Part shown: in pieces, positions 1-8,832 of the stretch
Layout: every line of letters begins with the position of its first letter
Numbering within the stretch: the stretch's first letter is position 1
NCBI GenBank assembly: GCA_000277445.1
Contig: AJWJ01000253.1
Coordinates: 1 to 32,856 of the forward strand
From: Polysphondylium violaceum
Taxonomy: Eukaryota > Evosea > Eumycetozoa > Dictyosteliales > Dictyosteliaceae
Reading direction: 5' to 3'
Length of the DNA: 32,856 nt
Program-made: the position numbers and the translations under genes
Notes under the pieces: model-generated
What the model was told of the DNA's origin: nothing
Database searches by the model: none
The model's input: the letters and a program-made list of their open reading frames with translations, nothing else

Positions 1-40
1 CTTCTTAAATTAGATTAATATATTAAGGTTTTTATGTGAT

Positions 41-112
41 TCCTCATTGGTGTAGTCGGTAACACTCTAGTCTTTCACACTGGTACCTCGGGTTCGATTC
101 CCGAATGGGGAG
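41..112 (+). tRNA. tRNA-Glu (anticodon UUC), copy 1
   Basis: A 72-nt cloverleaf can be folded by eye. The acceptor stem TCCTCAT (41-47) pairs with ATGGGGA (105-111), leaving discriminator G at 112. The anticodon stem CTAGT/ACTGG encloses the loop CTTTCAC, whose anticodon TTC reads GAA codons. The A box (TGGTGTAGTCGG) and B box (GGTTCGATTCC) match the internal Pol III promoter. A TTTT run at 114-117 serves as terminator. An identical gene sits at 27034-27105, and both are followed by the same 15-nt motif. CCA is not encoded, as expected for a nuclear tRNA. Confidence 0.95.
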
Positions 113-127
113 CTTTTAATAGAAAGA

Positions 128-142
128 TCATTTATCGGGCTA
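128..142 (+). other. 15-nt motif shared downstream of both tRNA-Glu genes, copy 1
   Basis: The sequence TCATTTATCGGGCTA lies 15 nt after the mature tRNA end, just past the T-run terminator. The same 15 bases occur at 27123-27137, 17 nt after the second tRNA-Glu, although the DNA between terminator and motif differs. It could be the surviving edge of a duplicated segment or a conserved 3'-flank element. Dictyostelium tRNA genes are known to carry an external B box downstream, but this motif does not match a B box. Confidence 0.5.
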
Positions 143-187
143 ATATCAAAATTCTGTAAAAGGGTGTGAAATATAAAATAAACAATT

Positions 188-947
188 ATATGTAATGGAT
201 GGAAATCCTCACGTTAATCAATGCGCATTAATTGGCATGATTTTTAAAACATAAAAACTTTAAATTTATAAAAATAAACATCCATTCGTTTTTATTCACC
301 GATAGTAAACATACACATATTATCATATTAGATATCTTGTAAGATAGGCAAACCTCCTCCATCTATAATACAATATATATGATCTACACCTTATAGATCA
401 TCCATATTTTATTAAATATACTAAGAAATTTGATGTTATAAATTATGTTATTGAATGATGAATTGTACTTTATTCTTAACAAAAAACCCAAGCTTTTATA
501 GCTCTGGGGAAAACATGAAACTGTTCTCAGAGATCAATTAATTACTTATTTTGATTTACACACATATGTAAATCAAACGTTCAGACAATGTAAAAGGAGG
601 ACTTTCTTTTGGTTACCATGTGTACACTATAAAATAGTATCAATCACGGAAATGGTACATACTTTTTGAAAGGCTAATTTTAGACATGTTCGAATTCCGT
701 GCACAATCGTTTTGCGCGCTGGAAAATGTCACTTTAAATGTGAAACGACACCTGTGTCTTACACAAGGTATATTTTTAATAAATTATGGACGATCATATA
801 TATTGTATTATAGATGGAGAGGTTTGCCTACTATCAAGATATCTGGATGAATAAAACTAATGAATGTTTATTTTTATAAATTTAAAGTTTTTATGTTTTG
901 AAAATCATGCGCAATGATTAACGTGAGGATTTTAATCCATTACATAT
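188..947. mobile_element. Inverted-repeat element of about 760 bp (MITE or fold-back type)
   Basis: The left arm (188-384) and right arm (792-947) are inverted copies of each other. Both start with ATATGTAATGGA read inwards and stay alignable for 150-200 bases to the sequence ATATATATGATC. The left arm is longer because of two small extra segments (about 11 and 30 bases). The spacer (385-791) has no open reading frame of note and holds a smaller inverted repeat. No convincing target-site duplication is visible; a TA duplication is possible if the ends are TGTAATGG...CCATTACA. This is the shape of a non-autonomous DNA transposon, and the family is not recognised. It begins about 75 bp after a tRNA gene, a position favoured by several dictyostelid mobile elements. 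Confidence 0.6.
551..576. repeat. Small inverted repeat inside the mobile element
   Basis: TTGATTTACA at 551-560 is the exact reverse complement of TGTAAATCAA at 567-576, with six bases between. It lies in the otherwise unremarkable spacer of the inverted-repeat element and has no known role. Confidence 0.6.
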
Positions 948-1138
948 TGCACTACCGTTTTTGGAATAATAATTCAATTTAAATAAGAATTTCTTTTTTA
1001 TTTTTTTAAATTGAATTTTCGTTTTATAAAACTGTTGGGAATTCAAAATTAATGTTCCATTTTTGCACAAAAAATATAAATACCACCGGTATTCTTCTTA
1101 CCTAAAGGTTAATTGCTTTCCTTTTAGTCTTTAGATGG

Positions 1139-1225
1139 TTAAGGTTTAGGTTCAAATTCAACTTCATTTTCAAGTTCATAAACAGCTATTACATCCCATG
1201 GTGGATAAAGAACTATCGGGATAAT
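1139..1225 (-). pseudogene. Orphan exon-like C-terminal fragment (acidic tail)
   Basis: A minus-strand open frame ending in TAA at 1139-1141 reads ...YPPWDVIAVYELENEVE, then FEPKP and stop. The alternating Glu codons (GAA) and the Pro/Trp content look like genuine coding sequence for this genome. An AG acceptor-like site lies just inside the frame (1213-1214). I could not find a matching upstream exon or start codon: the frame upstream is closed and candidate starts run into stops. It may be the decayed end of a small gene or an unrecognised last exon. Confidence 0.25.
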
Positions 1226-1560
1226 TTATGGTCTTGAATTGTGACTAGATAGGAATTGATTATGAATGATTAGAGCAATGAAGAATAAAACTCAAGTGAG
1301 GCTATATATTCTGAACAACTTTTAATCTATGTGTGGTGTGAAAAACAAATGAAAAAATATAAAAAACAAACCTAGAAATTCATATTTTTTTTTAATTGAT
1401 ATACTAGTATTAAACATTCTGAGTCTTCATTAGATTTTATTTTGTGACATCCCTTTTATTATATATGAATAAGAACATGTTATAACATTTTAAAAATTCC
1501 TTTGTATACAATCATAAGTGAACAAAATGATCAATGCTTTGAAGTTCTTTTAAAAATTAG

Positions 1561-1629
1561 GTCAGAGATCTAGGAGATGATGAAGAAGCAGGAGAAGAAG
1601 AAAAAGTAGGAGAAACATTTGAAATATGA
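1561..1629 (+). pseudogene. Orphan exon-like acidic C-terminal fragment
   Basis: Directly after an AAATTAG acceptor-like site, a frame reads VRDLGDDEEAGEEEKVGE, then TFEI and TGA at 1627-1629. The density of GAA/GAT codons is unlike the surrounding AT-rich DNA and resembles the acidic last exon of a protein gene. No upstream exon with an intact frame was found between the mobile element and this point. It could be the remains of a gene interrupted or lost here, or chance in a purine-rich run. Confidence 0.25.
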
Positions 1630-2237
1630 TTATAAAAACTAAATTAACTTTAAATAATAATTAACATCAAAATAGATTTAATTGTATCTTTGTTTTAATT
1701 ATTAGCACAATTTTATCTTATTTTATTTTGATGAAAATATAATTTTCATATATGGTAATTTTCTCTCACCAAAAAGGGAGTTTACATTTTTTAACACTGA
1801 ATCAAAATGAATCAATCATATTACATTATTTAAAGAATCCAATCAATAGTTTAATATAGAAAGAGATCTAGAGAACACCATCATAGAGTGTTTGATATTG
1901 CCTATTATGAAAATTAAAAATGGTAAAATGGGGGTGATAACAATTCAAATTCGTTTATCTATAACACTGTTTTTTTTTTCTTGTGAGGTGTGTTGAAATA
2001 GGGGTGAAAACAGTAAGGAGGTGGAGGTTAGATGGATAGAAAATAAGGGATTGAAATAAATATTGCAATGATTATCAAGTTGATTTGGATACTGCTATGC
2101 TTTTTCTTTTTTTTTATTTTTTTTATTTTAATTTAATTTTTTTTTTGGTTAAAGGATGGCAAAGTATAAATCACAATTTTTGATTCCAATATTAATCAAA
2201 TCAAACTGTCAATCTTAAGTATAATAAATAATAAAGA

Positions 2238-2507
2238 ATGTTGATCAGTAAGTTGGATTGAAAAATCTCTTTTTAAAACAATTCTAACAAATAGTTTCTC
2301 CTTATATAACAAATAGATAATATTGGAAAGCTTGGTAAACCAATGGGCTCAATTTCACAAAGTAATATTTCTACCCTAACGATAAACCACCAAGGTGAAA
2401 TGGGTGCCAACCAAAATACTTTTATCCAATTTATTTTACTTGGTCTTGCCGCTGCTGGTGCAGGAGCTATCTTTGGTGCTGGTTCCAAATACATTAAAAG
2501 AGAGTAA
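2238..2507 (+). CDS. Small spliced hssA-like protein, 66 aa
   Basis: Exons 2238-2247 and 2317-2507 are separated by a 69-nt intron with a perfect GTAAGT donor and a TAG acceptor. The 10-nt first exon (ATG TTG ATC A) joins to give MLINNIGKLGKPMGSISQSN, the pattern M-x-I-x-x-I-x-x-[LI]-x-x-P-x-x-S seen in small Dictyostelium hssA/2C/7E-type proteins. The rest has a Ser/Thr/Asn segment, then a hydrophobic Gly/Ala stretch (FILLGLAAAGAGAIFGAG) that could span a membrane, and a basic end (SKYIKRE). Two relatives lie at 27.6 and 28.7 kb; the latter has the same 10-nt first exon. Later AG sites could act as acceptor, but this one preserves the family N-terminus. Function unknown. Confidence 0.65.
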
Positions 2508-2636
2508 ACTGAATGAATAAAACCGATTCACAATTATAATTTAATAAAATATAAAAATATACATGAATAAAATACATAGTTAAATATTTATTTACAATTT
2601 GATTTCTTTTTTTTTTTTTTTTTCTTTTAAATCACA

Positions 2637-5600
2637 TTAATTAAGATTGGGAGTAATTTTTTGATCAGCGCTATTTTCATGTAATCTGCTAATGATTTGA
2701 GTGATGGTTGGTCTCTTTTTAGGGGTATGACTAAGACAGTCTTTTACCAAGGACGATAGGAAATGGGGTGTGGAGCTTGGCAATTTAGGTCTGAGTTTCT
2801 TTTCATAGACCACTCTAAATAGCTCAACGATGGTTTGAATCTCTGGAAAGGGTTCATCACCAGTGATCAATTCTACAAGGGTCATGCCATAACTGTAGAC
2901 ATCGGCGGCAGAGGTGTATGCCTCACCAGCCAAACATTCAGGCGATTCCCATTTAGGTGTACCGGCATTGGATGTCATATTAAACGAGTTTACAACTCGA
3001 CTCAATCCAAAATCACCAACCTTGGAATTATCATTCATATCAACTAAAATATTGGATGCTTTAATGTCTCTATGAATCAAATCAATCGAGTGTAAATAAC
3101 TTAATCCATAAGCAACCGATAACGCATGCTTGACAATTGTTTGAACTGGTAATGGCTTATTTTTTTTAATCACATCAAACAATGTACCTTTATGCATTAA
3201 TTCCTATTTTTTATGATTGTTAGAGAGATATAATTTAATACTAATAAAATTAATAATATACATACAGTGACAATCATAAAAGTAGATTCAGTTGCTCTTG
3301 GGGTAATGCATGCACCTTCTAATTTTAATAAATTTGGATGATTGATTAAACCCATGATTGCAACTTCTTTAAGAAAATCTTCTAATCTAAATGAATAGGA
3401 ACCTTCATTAAATATTTTAACGGCCACTTCTTTACCATTCCAAGTTGCTTTATTTACACGAGCCAAAGCACCAGCACCTAAAAATTCAGCAATCTTTAAT
3501 TCACTTTCATCAATTTGAGTATGAGCAAACACTTGACCCAATTTACATAATTCTAAAATGGATGCCAATCCCCCTCTATTCTTTATCTCTGTTAAATTAT
3601 TAACTATAATTATATATCTTTGTTAGTATTTAATATGTTGCCGCACACACACTATACATACAAGATGAAATTGATAAATTAATTAAAACTTGAGCAGCTT
3701 GAGCTTTAATAGAATCACATGGCTTGGTATCGGTATTATAAGGTCTTTCCATTAAATCTATCAACTTTTCAATTGGAAAAGTATCAACAAAATCTTTTTT
3801 CAACTTTGAATTTAAACCTTTATACAAACTAGCCAAAAACATACAAAACTGAGCGCCAAACGTTACACTTACACCATCGTATTGTTCTTTAAATGTTATT
3901 TCAAAAAATGTTTTAAATATTTCTTTAAATCTAATAAACAATTCATCTTTTTTTGAATCTAAATTGATTATTGTCGTTGTTAAATAAATTAATATACAAA
4001 TTATATTATTATCAAAAAATATAACAATAATACATACAAAAAGCTAATAAAGGTGATATAGTTTTAAACACATCTGATCTAAAAAATTTAAATGGACATA
4101 ATACAGCACTATGTAGTAATACATTGAATAAATTGATGATTTTTGATTTTTCCAAAGTTTTTAAACTTTCCAAAGACAATAAATTGGTTCTTAAATCCAA
4201 AAGACTCTGTGATAAAAATGCTACAAGTTGTTCATCACCAGATGATGCAATGGGAATAATTAAATGATAATTTCCACTTTTAATTTCCTCTGGTATTTTA
4301 TCTATTTTAAAAATTGTTTTATTAATAAATATGATTCTATTGATAATAATAATAATACTTACTTAGAGGTGAAATAAAAGAAAATGGACCGGGACTAATA
4401 TCAGAGGGTTCAAAAATATGAGATGTATTTATGGGTCCAATTTTTTGTAACTGAGGTAAATTACCATTACCATTACCACTATTGCTACCACTACCAAAAC
4501 CTAAAGAATTTGAAAATGAAGTATAAATTGGAGAGGGTGGAGATTTCTTATTATTAAAAACAAAACCAACAAGATTACTCGTGATTAATGATGTTAGAGA
4601 TTGAGTAGAATTTGATTTCTCTGGTGGGGAAGTACCCGAAACATTAACAGAGACTGCAGAGTTTGATGGTGGTGATGATAATCCTTGGTTTTCATGATTG
4701 CCACTGGCGCTGTTGCCATTGTTTGATGCATTGTTATTTTTGAGTAACCCAAACAACTCTGAAGAGTTGTTTATAAATGTTTGAATGGAATCCTTGATGA
4801 CGTCATCCAATTTGATAAAGGATTTCTGTTGGTTAAAAGAGTAGAGCAAGTGTTCGGTGATTTTGAAAATGTGACGAACAAATTTAATGATACCGTCTTT
4901 GGGCACCGGTGAGCCAGACTGTTTCTTTTCATCGAGTAGTTTTTTAAATTGTTGAATAAATTGGGTGGCGTTGCGGAGACGTTTGATGATCAAGAGGATT
5001 TGATAGCTATACAAAATGGTACAGAGTTCCTGACAGGTAGAGTAGCTTTTGTCAAATAGATCAATGTCTTTTTGGAGCTCATTGACAAAGTTTCCAATTT
5101 GGTCGTCTTTGGATTTAAGATAGTCTTTGTAGAGACCAACAATGTTGTGTTTGTCGACCGAGCCCGAGTTGAGCTCGCGCAACGAATAGTAGTCTGCGTC
5201 TCTTGATAGAGCCTCCTTTATGAAATTGATCTTTTTCTCGACAATGTTTTTCATGTTTTCCAAGTTTTCTTGAATGCTTCGAAGATAAGAGACCGAGTCC
5301 TCCAACGATTGAGGGAACTGATAGGTGGATTTAAATAAATTAAACAGTACATTTATCGTTTGTGAATTGATTTGGGGATGTTCTTCGTCTGCTCCGTTGT
5401 TGTTGTTGTTGGCACTGCTTGATGGCTCCATCAGGGCAGAGAGTAAATCTGTTTTTGATTGTTGTTTAAATTGATGAATTGACTCAAACGCTTTGTGATA
5501 GTTTGGTGTTGGTTTGGATACGGTGACTGCTGTGGTGGTTTGGTTCGTACTATTTTTGCCATTGTCTTTGGACTCTAGTTTAGAGGATGTTGTTATTGAT

Positions 5601-7739
5601 AGATTCGACTTGGATGATGGTTTGCCACTTGGTGCGTTTGTGGTTGATAATGGCGTGTTTTTGCCGCTTGGACTTGAAAATGGCTCAACGGGTACGACTT
5701 TTCCATTAGGCGATACTGGGGCCGATGTTGATACATTCTTTGGCGCTGCAACACCCAAACTGCTCATTGGTGGTGATAAACTGTCTGGTGATGTGGTGGT
5801 AGTTGTATTTGCCCTGCTCGGTTTTTCACCTGCTGCTGCTGGGGGTTTAAAGAAATAATTCTTGGCAATGGAAAATTGTTTGGACAGTAAGTGGGATTCA
5901 AGTGGCCTTGTTTTTTTAAAGATGGAAATGATTTGACAAATTTGTTGAATGAGGAATATGGGAGGTGTGCCGTCTGGCGATTGCTGCTGTTTGGGAAACT
6001 CTTTTAGCTTTGAAATTATATTGTGAATGTTTCTTTTCTGAATGTCTTCGTCTTCGTCGATATCCAAACACACAGGGAAGAGCTTATAGAGCTCTCTTTC
6101 TTCCGAGGTGGATGTGGTTGTTGTCGATGCGCCGAGATTGTCTTCCTCCATGATGGTGCTGTTGTTAAAGGCTGTGATGGGAGAACTGGGAACTGTGTTA
6201 TTGTTCTTTATGATAGAGTTATCGGTGGTCAGGACCTTTGATATCAATCGATCCAATATATTTGACTGCATCATGAGGTTCGACAGTGGCACAAAGGTGG
6301 CCGAGTCAGTGTCGGGGATCACAATGAGGAAATTAGAGTTTGTGTTGGAGATGGAGAAGGATTTCAAGGGAATCTCCCACTTTGAGATAAAGAATATTAG
6401 GGGAACAAAAAACTTTTCCTCTGTCTCTAAACGGTTCTTTATGTAGCTGGCGGTGATTACGCCAAACGATTGCTTGACATTCTTTTTCTGTTGCAAGAGT
6501 AGTTGGTTTCGTTGTTGCATCTGCTGATTAAAAGAGTTGGTGAGGGATGGTTGTTGCGATTGTTGCGAGAATGAGGGCTGGGTGTAGGAGTGTTGGAGGA
6601 GTGAGGGGGTGGTAACCGAGCTTGACAGTACTTTGGTTTCGTTCATTGTCAAATTGTCCAACAGGGTGCTTGTGCCCCCGCCTGGTGACGACGGTGTTGT
6701 TGATGTGCCGTTGCTGTTTAATTGTGATATCGATAAATTGGTCGATCCTGTGGTGGGCATTGATAGAAAAGGCTTGGAAGAAGGGAAATCTTCGTCTGTG
6801 CCAATAACTCTTTTCCAGTCTTCTATCATCTCTTTGAGAATCTCTTTTGAATCTGAAAAAGAAGAGACCAGACTCTCTTCTGTCAGTGGCAAGAGTATAT
6901 TGTTTCTATTTACATATCGAATCACCAGACCGCATCTCCAAAAATCTTGATGACTTGAGTTATCCTTTTTGAAATGAAATGTCCCCAATCCATTTGCTTT
7001 GCTAGCCTGCCATTTGCCAGAATAATAGTCGTGTGACGACAGGTATTGATCATCTTGTTGCAATACAACCTTATTCTCTAATTGATTAAATGTATTTTCA
7101 ATCCTTACCAATGCATCTTTTGAACTTGATAAACTACTATTATTGGTCGATGAAAAACTTTGTCTATGATGTTGTTGTTGCTGTTGTTGATGATATTTAA
7201 CATCTCGAAAAGATGTTGATGTTGACAAGTTATTATTTTGTTGCAGTTGTGGTTGTGGTTGTTTTACTTCATCATTTGCAAAACCATCGCTCATGACCAA
7301 AGTACCCTCACCTTCTCTTTTATCATCTTTCCATTGTCCTGTATATATAGAGTTTGAGAAAATAAAGGTACCTTTACCATCCTTGTGTTTTTTTTCATTC
7401 AAAGGTCCATAATATAGCCCATAATGTGAGTGTACCTAATTATAGCAGTGTATTGTATTATCAATTAGTACCTAAACAAGCAACCATAAATTCCCCACCG
7501 CACATGAGACAACATACCATCATAGGAAGTGAATTTAAATCACTAGTATTATTTCTATTGATACTCATAGCCAATGGTTGCATATTGTTACTAGTTTGTT
7601 GTTGTTGTTGTTGCAGTGTTTGGTTCTGTTGTAGACTATTAATTTGTTGTTGATGTTGTTGTAATTGATCATTATCATTTTTAATGATTACGTCATAGTT
7701 ATAACTCTGAGGTCTAATAACCTCAAAGTTTGACATCAT
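2637..7739 (-). CDS. MORN-repeat protein kinase (TKL-like), 1586 aa
   Basis: Six exons read on the minus strand: 7518-7739, 4363-7435, 4038-4301, 3662-3958, 3266-3603 and 2637-3203, with introns of 82, 61, 79, 58 and 62 nt; every junction keeps frame. The start codon opens MMSNFEVIRPQSYNYD, followed by a Gln-rich stretch. Residues about 75-125 hold two MORN repeats (YYGPLNEKKHKDGKGTF, YTGQWKDDKREGEGTL) and a third lies near 210 (YYSGKWQASKANGLGTFHF). A long Ser/Asn/Gln-rich linker and helical armadillo-like segments (about 1100-1290) lead to a protein kinase domain (about 1320-1570). That domain has VAVK, HRDIKASN, DFGLSR and an SPE version of the APE motif, so it is probably active. Its glycine loop is GAGALA, lacking the third Gly. 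MORN repeats commonly bind membranes or lipids, so localised kinase signalling is inferred. It is divergently transcribed from the RCC1/RasGEF gene. Confidence 0.85.
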
Positions 7740-8832
7740 CTCTATAGAATTAAGTTTTCTATATTATTATTATTACTATTACTATCTCTCTATCTGTGTG
7801 TGTGTGTCTATGTTGCTCGTGACTAGAAATATTACAAAATTATCAAAAATAATAGGGATGCTGAAATGTGTGTGAATTTTTTTGTGAGGAATATGATGTG
7901 TGTGTGTGTGTGTGTTTGTGGGTGTTTCAAAACTGGGGTGATCAATAAATAACCAAGTGTGATGTTATTGATTTGGAGTGTGGTTTATATATAGCTATAT
8001 TAAAGAGAGCACTACTAATATATCAATTGAATTTTGATTTATTTTTATTTTTTTTATTTTTTTTTTTTTTTTATTTTGGATATTGGCATCCAAATTATCA
8101 GAAAATCGGAGTTTTATGGCAAGGTCTATAGAATTAGGCATATAGCAGCTTGCAAGATTAGATTATGAGCATTGAAATAACAATAACAATCGTACCCTCT
8201 ACTCTATAAGTATTGTATTTCTAATTTTGTTCTTGATAAACAACAACAAAAAAAGTATCGATTGATTGAGAACTGTACTGTATATATATGTACATATAAA
8301 TAAACACCCCATATCGCTAATCTGAGAAACACACCATTGGATTGTGTGAATTGGGGGGTACCCTCCCTACCCACGCCATTTTTAAAATAATATTTTTTTA
8401 AAAATTTTTTCAAAAGGTTATTTTTGTATCAAACAGATAATATCACACACACTCACTCATATTTTTCATCACACGCACACACTCTCATCACACACACTCA
8501 TTCATATTTCAATATTCTTTCTTCATCTTGTTCTCTTTTGTACATATTTTAATCAAGAGATTTGTAATAGTAGGAGTCAGAATAGTAATAATAGTACTAC
8601 ACTACACATTTGACACATTCATCACCCTAGGGAATACAATTGTCGCACAGTAATATAATTAATACCTCTGAAACAAACACATACACAATAGTTGAGAAAC
8701 AGCATCATCATCATCATCATCATTCATTCCATTCTCTATTTATTTATTTATTTGTAATATAGCCCATATATATTTTGTAATAGTAATTAATATAAAGCCT
8801 CTCTTCATTTGGTTTGTGTAAAATACAACAAC
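7740..8832. promoter_or_regulatory. Divergent promoter region with CA-rich leaders
   Basis: About 1.1 kb separates the starts of the minus-strand MORN kinase and the plus-strand RCC1/RasGEF gene. (TG)n tracts at about 7795-7808 and 7897-7914 read as CACACA in the kinase's sense direction. CA-rich runs at about 8442-8500 read the same way in the GEF's direction, so both leaders are CA-rich and G-poor. There is also a poly-T tract at about 8040-8075 and a (CAT)n run near 8703-8725. A 69-codon frame at 8204-8413 (minus) is Cys/Phe-rich, has no family resemblance and is taken as chance. Confidence 0.5.

Larger units (their letters stand above)
948..2237. other. Mostly non-coding AT-rich region
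   Basis: About 1.3 kb between the inverted-repeat element and the first small gene. It is AT-rich with several T-runs (1969-1980 and 2101-2146). The only coding-like stretches are a short minus-strand frame at 1139-1225 and a short plus-strand frame at 1561-1629, listed separately. No RNA gene was recognised. Confidence 0.6.

Noticed and set aside
7461-7517. Read-through end of the first kinase exon (VCCLMCGGEFMVACLG)
   Set aside because: A GTATGT donor at 7517 and an acceptor at 7436 remove it and join directly to the MORN repeats in frame.
8204-8413. 69-codon minus-strand frame in the divergent promoter
   Set aside because: Cys/Phe/Tyr-rich composition, no family resemblance and a position inside leader and promoter DNA; expected by chance in AT-rich sequence.
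8703-8725. (CAT)n run upstream of the GEF gene as a CRISPR-like or regulatory array
   Set aside because: Simple trinucleotide slippage without spacers; such runs are common throughout this genome.
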